Part shown: one piece after another, positions 1 to 8,133 of the stretch
Numbering within the stretch: the stretch's first letter is position 1
Layout of the letters: the number at the start of each line of letters is the position of its first letter
From: Bacillota bacterium
GTDB lineage: Bacteria; Bacillota; Bacilli; ZCTH02-B2
Length of the DNA: 64,000 nucleotides
NCBI GenBank assembly: GCA_017577895.1
Contig: PKQY01000002.1
Location: 5,557-69,556 of the forward strand
Direction: 5' to 3'
Translations under genes and position numbers: made by a program
Notes under the pieces: model-generated
Databases searched by the model: none
Told to the model about the DNA's origin: nothing
What the model saw: the letters and a program-made list of their open reading frames with translations, nothing else

Positions 1-489
1 GTCGTTCCGAAGGAATACGTCCCCGCTGTGCAAGCCGGGCTTGAGGAAGCGATGCAAAACGGCCTGTTGGCCGGGTATCCGGTGATTGACCTGAAAGCCA
101 AGCTGGTGGACGGTTCTTATCACGAAGTGGACTCGTCAGAAATGGCGTTTAAAATCGCCGCTTCCATGGCCTTGAAAGCGGCGGCGGAAAAATGTGACCC
201 CGTCCTTTTGGAACCGGTGATGAAAGTGGAAGTGACGGTTCCGGAAGAGTATATGGGCGACATCATGGGCGACATCAACTCCCGCCGTGGCCGCATCGAA
301 GGGATGGAAGCCCGGGGGAACGCCCAGGTCATTCGCGCCTATGTTCCGCTGGCCGAAATGTTTGGTTACGCCACGTCGTTGCGCTCCATGACGCAAGGCC
401 GGGGAACGTACGTCATGCAGTTTGACCATTACGAAGAAGTTCCGAAGAGCATTGCGGATGGAATTGTCGCCAAAAGTAAAGGAGCCTAA
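1..489 (+). CDS. fusA: Elongation factor G, C-terminal part
   Basis: Translocase GTPase of the ribosome, truncated by the window edge. The reading frame is open from base 1, and about 162 codons of the C-terminus are present. The segment covers the end of domain IV and domain V, including the EF-G signature around PEEYMGDIMGDINSRRG and the tail that follows MTQGRGTYVMQFDHYEEVP. It lies 95 bp before tuf in the same direction, the normal end of a str operon whose rpsL and rpsG would lie further left. The GTPase domain is outside the window. Identity is secure. Confidence 0.97.
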   Translation, partial: VVPKEYVPAVQAGLEEAMQNGLLAGYPVIDLKAKLVDGSYHEVDSSEMAFKIAASMALKAAAEKCDPVLLEPVMKVEVTVPEEYMGDIMGDINSRRGRIEGMEARGNAQVIRAYVPLAEMFGYATSLRSMTQGRGTYVMQFDHYEEVPKSIADGIVAKSKGA

Positions 490-499
490 GCTCCTTTAC
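476..499 (+). promoter_or_regulatory. Perfect stem-loop over the fusA stop codon
   Basis: GTAAAGGAGC (476-485) pairs perfectly with GCTCCTTTAC (490-499). The 4-nt loop is CTAA, so the stop codon sits in the loop. No T-run follows, so it does not look like an intrinsic terminator. It may be an mRNA processing or stability element between fusA and tuf (inference). Confidence 0.5.
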
Positions 500-584
500 C
501 CGGCGATTCAATTTGGTATGCTCCCACAACTTAGGTGATAAATCTTTGCAAAAATATTTGAGGAAAGTAAGGAGGAAATGAACC

Positions 585-1775
585 ATGGCGAAAGAAAAAT
601 TCGAGCGCACGAAACCGCACGTCAACATTGGAACCATTGGCCACGTCGACCACGGGAAAACGACCTTGACGGCGGCCATCACCACGGTGTTGGCGCAACA
701 AGGTAAAGCCCAAGCGACGTCTTACGACCAAATTGACAAAGCGCCGGAAGAACGGGAACGGGGTATTACCATCAGCACATCTCACGTGGAATATGAAACG
801 GACAAACGGCACTATGCGCACGTGGACTGCCCGGGTCACGCCGACTACGTGAAAAACATGATCACCGGTGCGGCGCAAATGGACGGCGCGATTCTGGTCG
901 TGTCCGCTGCCGACGGTCCGATGCCGCAAACCCGCGAACATATTCTGTTGGCCCGTCAAGTGGGCGTGCCGTACATTGTCGTCTTCCTGAACAAATGCGA
1001 CATGGTGGACGACGAAGAGCTGCTGGAACTGGTTGAAATGGAAGTGCGGGATCTGCTCAGCGAATACGAATTCCCGGGCGACGAAATTCCTGTCATTCGC
1101 GGTTCGGCTCTGAAAGCCCTGGAAGATCCGACGGGCGAATGGGGTCAAAAAATCATTGAATTGATGGATGCGGTGGACAACTACATCCCGACGCCGGAGC
1201 GGGAAATCGACAAACCGTTCATGATGCCGGTGGAAGACGTCTTCTCCATTACCGGTCGCGGTACCGTTGCCACGGGTCGGGTGGAACGCGGAACCGTGAA
1301 AGTGGGCGACGAAGTGGAAATTGTCGGTCTCGCCGACGAAATCAAGAAAACGGTCGTGACCGGCGTAGAAATGTTCCGCAAGATGTTGGACGAAGCGCAA
1401 GCTGGCGACAACATCGGTGTGTTGCTGCGGGGCATTGATCGCAAAGAAGTGCAACGCGGTCAAGTGATCGTGAAACCGGGAAGCATTCAACCGCACACCA
1501 AATTCCAATGCGAAGTGTACGTCCTGACGAAAGAAGAGGGAGGACGGCACACTCCGTTCTTTAACGGTTATCGTCCGCAGTTCTACTTCCGCACCACCGA
1601 CGTCACTGGTGTTGTGCAATTGCCGGAAGGTACCGAAATGGTCATGCCGGGCGACAACGTCACGCTGACCGTGGAATTGATTGCGCCGATCGCAATTGAA
1701 GAAGGAACCCGTTTCGCGATTCGCGAAGGCGGCCGGACGGTCGGTGCGGGCGTTGTGACCAAAATCGAAGCGTAA
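585..1775 (+). CDS. tuf: Elongation factor Tu
   Basis: GTPase that delivers aminoacyl-tRNA to the ribosome. The 396-aa length is normal for the family. The G1 motif GHVDHGKT is at about residues 19-26, G3 DCPGHADY near 81-88 and G4 NKCD near 136-139. Domains 2 and 3 follow, with the conserved end VGAGVVTKIEA. ATG at 585 is preceded by AAGGAGGAAATGAACC. It follows fusA and is closed by a strong terminator, so tuf is the last gene of this str operon. Confidence 0.98.
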   Translation: MAKEKFERTKPHVNIGTIGHVDHGKTTLTAAITTVLAQQGKAQATSYDQIDKAPEERERGITISTSHVEYETDKRHYAHVDCPGHADYVKNMITGAAQMDGAILVVSAADGPMPQTREHILLARQVGVPYIVVFLNKCDMVDDEELLELVEMEVRDLLSEYEFPGDEIPVIRGSALKALEDPTGEWGQKIIELMDAVDNYIPTPEREIDKPFMMPVEDVFSITGRGTVATGRVERGTVKVGDEVEIVGLADEIKKTVVTGVEMFRKMLDEAQAGDNIGVLLRGIDRKEVQRGQVIVKPGSIQPHTKFQCEVYVLTKEEGGRHTPFFNGYRPQFYFRTTDVTGVVQLPEGTEMVMPGDNVTLTVELIAPIAIEEGTRFAIREGGRTVGAGVVTKIEA

Positions 1776-1800
1776 TCGACCATCCGGAACAAAAAATTGC

Positions 1801-1834
1801 AAAAGAGCACCAGCCGCCGCTGGTGCTCTTTTGT
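1801..1834 (+). terminator. Intrinsic terminator after tuf
   Basis: AAAAGAGCACCAGC (1801-1814) pairs perfectly with GCTGGTGCTCTTTT (1819-1832) around a 4-nt loop. The T-run is part of the 3' arm. It separates the str operon from the S10 operon. Confidence 0.92.
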
Positions 1835-1897
1835 GGTTCTGACAGATTAGGCATGGCACGCCCGGTGTGCATGGGCAGTGGCGGCGGGAAACGTTGC

Positions 1898-1926
1898 TTG
1901 CGCCGGCCTATCACTTCCGATATAAT
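1898..1926 (+). promoter_or_regulatory. Sigma-A promoter of the S10 operon
   Basis: TTGCGC (1898-1903), a 17-bp spacer and a consensus TATAAT (1921-1926) lie between the tuf terminator and rpsJ. This would give an rpsJ leader of about 125 nt. Confidence 0.75.
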
Positions 1927-1973
1927 GTTGAATGTTGGTCTTTGCGACAGGCGATGAAGCGGGAGGTTGCCGA

Positions 1974-2015
1974 CACGCCCGGGTGCTTTGTCATGGGCGT
2001 GCGGGGAATTTCCGC
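1974..2015 (+). promoter_or_regulatory. Structured leader of rpsJ, possible r-protein control site
   Basis: Two hairpins lie between the promoter and rpsJ. CACGCCC (1974-1980) pairs with GGGCGTG (1995-2001), and GCGG with CCGC across 2001-2015. S10 operon leaders are targets of L4-type autogenous control in several bacteria. Whether this one is such a target is inference. Confidence 0.35.
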
Positions 2016-2058
2016 TGAGTATGTCCGTTTTTAAAATGGGCGCAAAGGAGGGCAAGCT

Positions 2059-2367
2059 GTGGCGAAACAAAAAATCCGCATCCGCTTGAAAGCATACGAC
2101 CATCAAGTGCTGGATCAATCGGCGGAGAAAATTGTGGAGACGGCCAAACGTTCGGGAGCGAAAGTATCGGGGCCGATTCCGTTGCCGACGGAAAAGACGA
2201 TCATCACCATTTTGCGGGCAGTCCACAAATATAAAGATTCGCGGGAACAGTTTGAGATGCGTACCCACAAACGGCTGATCGACATCATCAACCCGACGCC
2301 GCAGACGGTTGATGCGCTGATGCGGTTGGATTTGCCGTCAGGTGTGGACATTGAGATCAAATTGTAA
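2059..2367 (+). CDS. rpsJ: Ribosomal protein S10
   Basis: 30S subunit protein and NusE transcription antitermination factor. The 102-aa length matches the family, with the typical N-terminal KIRIRLKAYDHQ and the C-terminal DLPSGVDIEIKL. The start is GTG with AAAGGAGGG at 2044-2052. It is the first gene of the S10 operon, preceded by its own promoter and leader, and 30 bp before rplC. Expression is probably set by the upstream promoter and r-protein feedback. Confidence 0.97.
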   Translation: MAKQKIRIRLKAYDHQVLDQSAEKIVETAKRSGAKVSGPIPLPTEKTIITILRAVHKYKDSREQFEMRTHKRLIDIINPTPQTVDALMRLDLPSGVDIEIKL

Positions 2368-2397
2368 TGCGAGCCGGCTTTACGGAGGTGAGACGCG

Positions 2398-3063
2398 ATG
2401 ATGAAAGGCATTTTGGGCAAAAAGCTGGGTATGACCCAGGTGTTTCTCGAAGACGGGCGGGTCGTCCCAGTGACGGTCATCCAGGCGGGACCGTGTGTCG
2501 TTTTGCAGAAGAAGACGCCGGAAACCGACGGCTATACGGCAATTCAGCTCGGTTTTGAGGATAAAAAAGAACATCGGGCCAACAAGCCGGAAAAAGGGCA
2601 CGCCGCGAAAGCGGGAACGGGGCCGAAACGGTTCATCCGTGAAATCCGCGACGTCGATCTCGATCAGTATGAACTGGGGCAAGAGATCAAAGTCGACATT
2701 TTTTCCGAAGGCGAACTGGTGGACGTCACCGGTACGTCGAAAGGGAAAGGGTTTACCGGTGCCATCAAGCGGCACAACCAAGCCCGGGGTCCCATGTCCC
2801 ACGGTTCGAAATATCACCGTCGTCCCGGATCGTTAGGTTCCATTGAGCCCAACCGGGTGTTCAAAGGTCAAACGTTGCCGGGACGGATGGGCGGCGAACG
2901 GGTGACCATCCAAAACTTGGAAGTTATCAAAGTCATTCCGGAAAAAAACTTGCTCTTGGTCAAAGGTTCGGTGCCAGGTATTCGGAAATCGTATTTGATC
3001 ATTAAAAGTGCCATCAAACAAGTGCAAAAACAGCGAGTGCAAAAACAGCAAGCCAAAGCGTGA
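2398..3063 (+). CDS. rplC: Ribosomal protein L3
   Basis: Early-assembling 50S protein that binds 23S rRNA near the peptidyl transferase centre. The 221-aa protein starts MMKGILGKKLGMTQVF and has the family stretch HGSKYHRRPGSLG and a basic, Gln/Lys-rich tail. Tandem ATG codons at 2398 and 2401 are both possible. GGAGGTG at 2384-2390 fits either. Second gene of the S10 operon. Confidence 0.96.
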   Translation: MMKGILGKKLGMTQVFLEDGRVVPVTVIQAGPCVVLQKKTPETDGYTAIQLGFEDKKEHRANKPEKGHAAKAGTGPKRFIREIRDVDLDQYELGQEIKVDIFSEGELVDVTGTSKGKGFTGAIKRHNQARGPMSHGSKYHRRPGSLGSIEPNRVFKGQTLPGRMGGERVTIQNLEVIKVIPEKNLLLVKGSVPGIRKSYLIIKSAIKQVQKQRVQKQQAKA

Positions 3064-3089
3064 CACCGGCATAGAAGGGGGGACAACTG

Positions 3090-3716
3090 ATGGCGAAGGT
3101 CGGATTGTACAGGATGGATGGAACACGGGTGGGCGAATTCGAATTGCGGGATGACGTATTTGGTATCGAGCCCAACGAACACGTGATGCACCAAGCGGTC
3201 GTCCGGCATTTGGCGGGACGTCGTCTAGGTACGCATGCCACCAAAAACCGCGCCTTGGTTCGCGGCGGCGGCAAAAAACCGTGGCGGCAAAAAGGAACCG
3301 GTCGCGCACGGCACGGCAGCATTCGCTCGCCGATTTGGGTTGGCGGTGGTACGGTCTTCGGTCCGATGCCGCGCAGTTACGCCATCAAGATGCCGAAAAA
3401 GGCCCGTCGGTTGGCCATGAAGTCGGCCCTGTCGGTCAAAGTGCGGGATAACCAATGTCTGGTGTTGGAAGAATTGAAGCTGGATCGTCCCCGCACGAAA
3501 GACATGGTCAATGTGTTGAAAAACTTGAATTTGAACAAAAAAGCGCTGTTCGTCAGCGAAAATCCCGATAAGAACTTGATCTTGTCGGCCCGGAACATTC
3601 CCGGCGTGAAAGTCGTCGGCATTGATGGCATCAACGTGGTGGATGTCCTGTATCACGACCAGCTCATCCTGACCAAAGAAGCTGCGGTCAAGGTAGGGGA
3701 GGTGCTGGGAGGATGA
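3090..3716 (+). CDS. rplD: Ribosomal protein L4
   Basis: 50S protein lining the exit tunnel; in some bacteria it also represses its own S10 operon. The 208 aa include the conserved tunnel-loop region with GGGKKPWRQKGTGRARHG at about residues 65-82 and SPIWVGGGTVFGP just after it. An ATG start follows AGAAGGGGGGACAACTG. The 3' end overlaps rplW by 4 bp (ATGA), indicating translational coupling. Confidence 0.96.
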   Translation: MAKVGLYRMDGTRVGEFELRDDVFGIEPNEHVMHQAVVRHLAGRRLGTHATKNRALVRGGGKKPWRQKGTGRARHGSIRSPIWVGGGTVFGPMPRSYAIKMPKKARRLAMKSALSVKVRDNQCLVLEELKLDRPRTKDMVNVLKNLNLNKKALFVSENPDKNLILSARNIPGVKVVGIDGINVVDVLYHDQLILTKEAAVKVGEVLGG

Positions 3717-4000
3717 AAACGCCGTACGACATTATCATTCGTCCGATCATTACCGAACGGAGCACGGACTTGCAAGAGATGAACAAGTACGTGTTCGAGG
3801 TTGATAAACGGGCGAACAAGACGGAGATCAAACAGGCCATCGAGCAGATTTTCGGTGTCAAAGTGAAAAAGGTGAATACCGCCATCGTGCCGCGGAAGCC
3901 GAAAAATTACGGTCGTTACAGCGGTTATACGAAAGAGTGGAAAAAAGCCATTGTCACCTTGACCCCGGACAGCAAGAAAATCGAAATGTTTGATGTGTAA
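3713..4000 (+). CDS. rplW: Ribosomal protein L23
   Basis: 50S protein at the tunnel exit and docking site for trigger factor and SRP. The 95-aa protein has the family features IIRPIITERST near the N-terminus and the VFEVDKRANKTEIKQAIE segment. Its ATG overlaps the rplD stop by 4 bp. Length and position match Bacillales L23. Confidence 0.96.
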   Translation: MKTPYDIIIRPIITERSTDLQEMNKYVFEVDKRANKTEIKQAIEQIFGVKVKKVNTAIVPRKPKNYGRYSGYTKEWKKAIVTLTPDSKKIEMFDV

Positions 4001-4035
4001 GCTGAAATGGAAGCGAAACACGAGGAGGGAGTTTG

Positions 4036-4866
4036 ATGGGCGTTAAAGTGTACAAACCCACCTCGCCCGGCCGGCGGAATATGTCGGTGTCCACGTTTGA
4101 AGAAATCACCACCGACAAGCCGGAAAAGAGCTTGCTGGAACCGCTGCCGAAAAAAGCGGGCCGCAACAACCAAGGGCGAATCACCGTCCGGCATCAAGGC
4201 GGCGGACACAAACGCCTTTACCGGATCATCGATTTTAAGCGTGACAAGGATGGCATTCCCGGACGCGTTGCTACAATTGAATACGATCCGAACCGTTCCG
4301 CCAATATTGCGCTCATTCATTATGCCGATGGCGAAAAGCGGTACATCTTGGCGCCGCTCGGTTTGAAAGTCGGCGATACGGTTATGTCCGGACCGGACGC
4401 GGATATTAAAGTGGGTAATGCGTTGCCGATGAAATACATCCCGGTGGGAACCATCATCCACAACATCGAGATGAGACCCGGCAAAGGCGGCCAACTGGTG
4501 CGGGCTGCCGGCGCGGAAGCGCAATTGCTGGGGAAAGAAGGCGACAAAGTCATCGTCCGTTTGAAGTCGGGAGAAATGCGTTATCTCCATGCTGATTGCC
4601 GGGCGACCATCGGTAAGGTGGGGAACGTCGATCACGAAAACATCCGGATCGGAAAAGCGGGTCGGGCCCGTTGGTTGGGTCGGCGGCCGGCGGTTCGGGG
4701 ATCGGCGATGAACCCGAGCGATCACCCGCACGGCGGTGGCGAAGGTAAGGCGCCTATTGGTCGCAAAACCCCGGTGACGCCATGGGGGAAACCGACCTTG
4801 GGATACAAAACCCGGAAGAAAAACCATCCTTCCGACAAGTACATCATTCGCCGTCGGAACGGCTGA
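4036..4866 (+). CDS. rplB: Ribosomal protein L2
   Basis: Core 50S protein required for subunit joining and peptidyl transfer. The 276 aa contain GRNNQGRITVRHQGGGHK near residue 50 and the C-terminal signature MNPSDHPHGGGEGKAPIG with the important histidine. The frame is also open from TTG at 4033. ATG at 4036 is preferred because GAGGAGGG at 4022-4029 is correctly spaced and the protein then begins MGVKVYKPTSPG. About 126 bp separate it from rpsS. Confidence 0.96.
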   Translation: MGVKVYKPTSPGRRNMSVSTFEEITTDKPEKSLLEPLPKKAGRNNQGRITVRHQGGGHKRLYRIIDFKRDKDGIPGRVATIEYDPNRSANIALIHYADGEKRYILAPLGLKVGDTVMSGPDADIKVGNALPMKYIPVGTIIHNIEMRPGKGGQLVRAAGAEAQLLGKEGDKVIVRLKSGEMRYLHADCRATIGKVGNVDHENIRIGKAGRARWLGRRPAVRGSAMNPSDHPHGGGEGKAPIGRKTPVTPWGKPTLGYKTRKKNHPSDKYIIRRRNG

Positions 4867-4992
4867 CGCAAAGCAGCAGGAAGCCGTCGTTGGGGCCTGC
4901 TCAAAGACGCGGGTCGCTGGACGGAATGGGTGGTCTTGTTTTGATCTACCTTGGATGCGCGAGAATCAGCCGAGTGAAAGGAGGGTATGCCC

Positions 4993-5274
4993 ATGGGACG
5001 CAGCTTGAAAAAAGGCCCTTTTGTCGATGAACATCTGATGAAAAAAGTACGGGAACTGAACGAAAAGAACGAAAAACGGGTCATCAAAACGTGGTCTCGT
5101 CGTTCGACCATTTTCCCTGAATTTGTCGGTCATACGTTTGCCGTTTATGACGGACGCAAACATGTGCCGGTGTACGTCACGGAAGACATGGTGGGGCACA
5201 AACTGGGAGAATTTGTGCCGACACGGACGTTTCGCGGACACGCCGGCGACGATCGGAAAACCGGCAAGGAGTAA
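4993..5274 (+). CDS. rpsS: Ribosomal protein S19
   Basis: 30S head protein that contacts S13 and the A-site finger. With ATG at 4993 the 93-aa protein begins MGRSLKKGPFVDEHL, the standard N-terminus. AAAGGAGGG at 4977-4985 is correctly spaced for this codon and too close to the upstream in-frame ATG at 4987. Conserved HTFAVYDGRKHVPVYV and GEFVPTRTFRGH follow. Confidence 0.96.
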   Translation: MGRSLKKGPFVDEHLMKKVRELNEKNEKRVIKTWSRRSTIFPEFVGHTFAVYDGRKHVPVYVTEDMVGHKLGEFVPTRTFRGHAGDDRKTGKE

Positions 5275-5325
5275 GGTCAGATAAGGTTAGATAAGGTTTA
5301 GATGCGTGAAAGGAGGTACATGCCC

Positions 5326-5709
5326 ATGGCAGAGAAGGTAGAAACGACGGCGGAAAAACCGGCCGTGACCGAAGCCCGTGCCGTTGCCCGTTATGTGCGC
5401 ATCTCGCCGCGGAAAGCGCGCTTGGTGGTCGACTTGATCCGGGGCAAACGGGTGGGTGAAGCGCTGGCCATTTTGCGGCACACCCCCAAAGCGGCTTCGC
5501 CGATCGTGGAGAAAGTGCTCAATTCGGCTATCGCCAATGCGATGCACAATTACAACATGAACCCGAACAACTTGTACATCTCCAAAATTTACGTCGACGA
5601 AGGCCCGACGTTGAAACGGTTCATTCCCCGCTCCCGAGGAATGGCCAACCGCATCAACAAACGGACCAGCCACATCACGGTCGTCGTCAGCGAGAAGAAG
5701 GAGGGGTAA
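5326..5709 (+). CDS. rplV: Ribosomal protein L22
   Basis: 50S protein whose loop lines the exit tunnel. ATG at 5326 gives 127 aa, beginning MAEKVETTAEKP. This N-terminus is slightly longer than in many L22s, and the core starts at ARYVRISPRKARLVVDLIRG. In-frame ATGs also lie at 5302 and 5320. AAAGGAGGT at 5309-5317 favours 5326 or 5320. The MNPNNLYISKIYVDEGPTLK segment is typical. rpsC follows after 3 bp. Confidence 0.95.
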   Translation: MAEKVETTAEKPAVTEARAVARYVRISPRKARLVVDLIRGKRVGEALAILRHTPKAASPIVEKVLNSAIANAMHNYNMNPNNLYISKIYVDEGPTLKRFIPRSRGMANRINKRTSHITVVVSEKKEG

Positions 5710-5712
5710 CAT

Positions 5713-6393
5713 TTGGGTCAAAAGGTAAACCCGAACGGTTTGCGTCTGGGCATCATCCGCGACTGGGAGTCTCGCTGGTATGCGGAAAAAGACTATGCCG
5801 ACCTGTTGCATGAAGACCTCAAAATTCGCAATTACTTGAAGAAACGGCTGTACGAAGCGGGCATTTCCAAAATCGAGATCGAACGGGCTGCCAACCGCGT
5901 CAACGTGACGATTCACACCGCCAAACCGGGCATGGTCATCGGCAAGGGCGGTTCCGAGGTGGAAAACTTGCGGGTGGCCTTGACGAAAATGACCAACAAA
6001 CAAGTGCACATCAACATTCAAGAAGTGAAACAACCGGAGCTGGATGCCACGCTGGTGGCCGAATCCATTGCCCAGCAGCTGGAGCGGCGCGTGTCTTTCC
6101 GGCGGGCGATGAAACAAGCCATTCAGCGGGCGTTGCGGGCTGGCGCCAAAGGCGTTCGGACCATTGTCAGCGGCCGCTTGGGCGGTGCGGAAATTGCCCG
6201 CAGTGAAGGCTACAGTGAGGGAACGGTGCCTCTGCACACGCTTCGGGCCGACATCGATTACGGCACGGCGGAAGCCCATACGACGTACGGACGCATCGGC
6301 GTGAAAGTGTGGATTTATAAAGGAGATGTGTTGCCGAAAAAGGCGCGCGGCAAAAACGACGGCAATAAAGACGGCAATAAAAGCGAGAGCTGA
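5713..6393 (+). CDS. rpsC: Ribosomal protein S3
   Basis: 30S protein at the mRNA entry channel with helicase-related function. The 226 aa begin MGQKVNPNGLRLGIIRDWESRW from a TTG start, with AAGGAGGGG overlapping the end of rplV. The KH domain carries PGMVIGKGGSEVENLR. The C-terminal domain has SGRLGGAEIARSEGYSEG and ends in a lysine/asparagine-rich tail. The TTG start is supported by the conserved N-terminus. Confidence 0.96.
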   Translation: MGQKVNPNGLRLGIIRDWESRWYAEKDYADLLHEDLKIRNYLKKRLYEAGISKIEIERAANRVNVTIHTAKPGMVIGKGGSEVENLRVALTKMTNKQVHINIQEVKQPELDATLVAESIAQQLERRVSFRRAMKQAIQRALRAGAKGVRTIVSGRLGGAEIARSEGYSEGTVPLHTLRADIDYGTAEAHTTYGRIGVKVWIYKGDVLPKKARGKNDGNKDGNKSES

Positions 6394-6414
6394 GCGGGGA
6401 AGGGGGTCTTATCG

Positions 6415-6852
6415 ATGTTAATGCCCAAAAAAGTCAAATACCGCAAAGAACAGCGTGGCCGGATGAAAGGGAGAGCCAAAGGCGGTACGGAAGTGACCTT
6501 TGGCGAGTACGGATTGCAAGCGTTGGAGCCGGCCTGGATCACAAACCGGCAAATTGAAGCGGCGCGGATTGCCATGACCCGGTATATGCGTCGGGGCGGA
6601 AAAGTGTGGATCAAGATTTTTCCGTCCAAGCCGGTGACCGCCAAACCCTTGGAAGTGCGGATGGGAAGCGGCAAGGGATCGCCAGAGCATTGGGTCGCCG
6701 TGGTCAAGCCTGGCAAGATCTTGTTTGAAATCGGCGGCGTTCGAGAAGAAGTGGCGCGGGAAGCCATGCGCTTGGCATCCCACAAACTGCCGATCAAAAC
6801 CCGGTTTGTCAAACGCAGTGAAATAGGTGGTGAGGCAAATGAAAGCAAGTGA
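6415..6852 (+). CDS. rplP: Ribosomal protein L16
   Basis: 50S protein near the A site and central protuberance. The 145 aa start MLMPKKVKYRKEQRG, the usual Bacillales form, followed by VTFGEYGLQALEPAWITNRQIE. AAGGGGG lies upstream of the ATG. Its 3' end overlaps rpmC by 14 bp if rpmC starts at 6839. Confidence 0.96.
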   Translation: MLMPKKVKYRKEQRGRMKGRAKGGTEVTFGEYGLQALEPAWITNRQIEAARIAMTRYMRRGGKVWIKIFPSKPVTAKPLEVRMGSGKGSPEHWVAVVKPGKILFEIGGVREEVAREAMRLASHKLPIKTRFVKRSEIGGEANESK

Positions 6853-7036
6853 ATTGCGGAACATGGCCACCAACGAGTTGGAACAGCACGTGAAAAAGTT
6901 GAAAGAAGAGCTGTTCAACCTGCGGTTTCAATTGGCAACCGGACAGCTGGACAATCCGGCGCGTCTGCGGCAAGTGAAAAAAGACATTGCCCGGGCTAAG
7001 ACTATTTTGAGAGAACGGGAACTCGGCATTCGTTAA
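6839..7036 (+). CDS. rpmC: Ribosomal protein L29
   Basis: Small 50S protein at the tunnel exit next to L23. ATG at 6839 gives 65 aa beginning MKASELRNMATNELEQH, the standard L29 start. GGTGGTGAGG just upstream acts as the ribosome binding site inside the end of rplP. Earlier in-frame GTG codons (6827) would add a non-conserved extension. The two-helix LKEELFNLRFQLATGQLDNPA region is typical. Confidence 0.94.
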   Translation: MKASELRNMATNELEQHVKKLKEELFNLRFQLATGQLDNPARLRQVKKDIARAKTILRERELGIR

Positions 7037-7062
7037 GCCGAAACCAGAAAGGAGGGGCATTC

Positions 7063-7329
7063 GTGGCTGAAACGCGCAATCGCCGCAAAGAATTGGTCGG
7101 ACGGGTCGTCAGCGACAAGATGGATAAAACCATCGTCGTCAGTGTCGAAACGTACAAACGGCACCCGCTGTACAACAAGCGGATTCGTTACACGAAAAAG
7201 TACAAAGCCCACGATGAACACAATGAAGCCAAGGAAGGCGATTTGGTGCGGATCATGGAAACACGGCCGCTGTCCAAGGAAAAACGGTGGCGTCTGGTGG
7301 AAATCATCGAAAAATCGGTCACTGTGTGA
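7063..7329 (+). CDS. rpsQ: Ribosomal protein S17
   Basis: Primary 16S rRNA binding protein with an OB fold. The 88 aa start from GTG after AAAGGAGGGG and include the signature GRVVSDKMDKTIVVSVE and GDLVRIMETRPLSKEKRWRL. It follows rpmC after 26 bp in the standard S10/spc order. Confidence 0.96.
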   Translation: MAETRNRRKELVGRVVSDKMDKTIVVSVETYKRHPLYNKRIRYTKKYKAHDEHNEAKEGDLVRIMETRPLSKEKRWRLVEIIEKSVTV

Positions 7330-7384
7330 CGTTGGATTTTGAACGCAACATGCGGACGTCACTGAGCTCAAAGGAGGGATACCG

Positions 7385-7753
7385 ATGATTCAGCCGCAAA
7401 CCCGGCTCAAAGTGGCGGACAACACCGGGGCGAAGGAACTGATGTGCATCCGGGTTATCGGTGCTTCCGGAAAACGGACGGCCAACATCGGCGATATCAT
7501 TGTGTGCTCGGTCAAGGATGCAACGCCCGGCGGGGTTGTCAAGAAAGGGGACGTCGTGAAAGCGGTCGTCGTCCGGTCGGTGCGGGGCGTTCGGCGTCCA
7601 GACGGTTCGTATATCCGGTTTGACGAAAACGCCGCGGTGATTATTCGGGACGATAAAAGCCCGCGGGGAACCCGGATTTTCGGCCCGGTCGCCCGTGAGT
7701 TGCGGGATAAAAACTTCATGAAAATCATTTCGCTGGCGCCGGAAGTCATTTAA
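7385..7753 (+). CDS. rplN: Ribosomal protein L14
   Basis: 50S protein at the subunit interface. The 122-aa length is standard, beginning MIQPQTRLKVADNTGAKE with the L14 signature region DATPGGVVKKGDVVKAVVVR and ending SLAPEVI. The ATG follows AAAGGAGGGATACCG. It marks the start of the spc part of the superoperon. No separate promoter was seen in the 55-bp gap. Confidence 0.96.
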   Translation: MIQPQTRLKVADNTGAKELMCIRVIGASGKRTANIGDIIVCSVKDATPGGVVKKGDVVKAVVVRSVRGVRRPDGSYIRFDENAAVIIRDDKSPRGTRIFGPVARELRDKNFMKIISLAPEVI

Positions 7754-7784
7754 GCCCAGTCTAGGCCATAAGGAGGTGTGGCGG

Positions 7785-8099
7785 ATGCACGTCAAGACAG
7801 GGGACATGGTCAAAGTCATCGCCGGCAAAGACAAAGGGAAAACCGGGCGCATCTTAAAGGCGTTTCCCAAGAAACAACGGGTCTTGGTGGAAGGCGTGAA
7901 CTTGGTCAAAAAGCACACCAAACCGTCGCAAGCCAACCCGCAAGGGGGCATTATCGAACAAGAAGCGCCGATCCACGTTTCCAACGTGATGCCGTTGGAT
8001 CCGAAAACGGGCGAGCCGACGCGGGTCGGGTACAAAGTGTTGCCGAACGGAAAAAAAGTGCGCATTGCTAAAAAATCCGGTGAGCCCTTGGACAAATAA
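7785..8099 (+). CDS. rplX: Ribosomal protein L24
   Basis: Assembly initiator of the 50S subunit with a KOW motif (VKVIAGKDKGKTGRIL). ATG at 7785 gives 104 aa, MHVKTGDMVKVI, and is 8 nt after AAGGAGGTG. The in-frame GTG at 7776 lies within the Shine-Dalgarno region and is unlikely. Conserved HTKPSQANPQGGIIEQEAP is present. Confidence 0.95.
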   Translation: MHVKTGDMVKVIAGKDKGKTGRILKAFPKKQRVLVEGVNLVKKHTKPSQANPQGGIIEQEAPIHVSNVMPLDPKTGEPTRVGYKVLPNGKKVRIAKKSGEPLDK

Positions 8100-8133
8100 G
8101 CCGGTTGCGGGCGCAAGAAAGGGGGAAGTTTGA

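Noticed and set aside
476..499. Hairpin at the end of fusA as a terminator
   Set aside because: No T-run follows and tuf normally shares the transcript.
531..1859. 442-codon open frame on the minus strand over tuf
   Set aside because: It mirrors tuf in the complementary frame, has His/Phe-rich low-quality sequence and no ribosome binding site. The tuf protein is certain.
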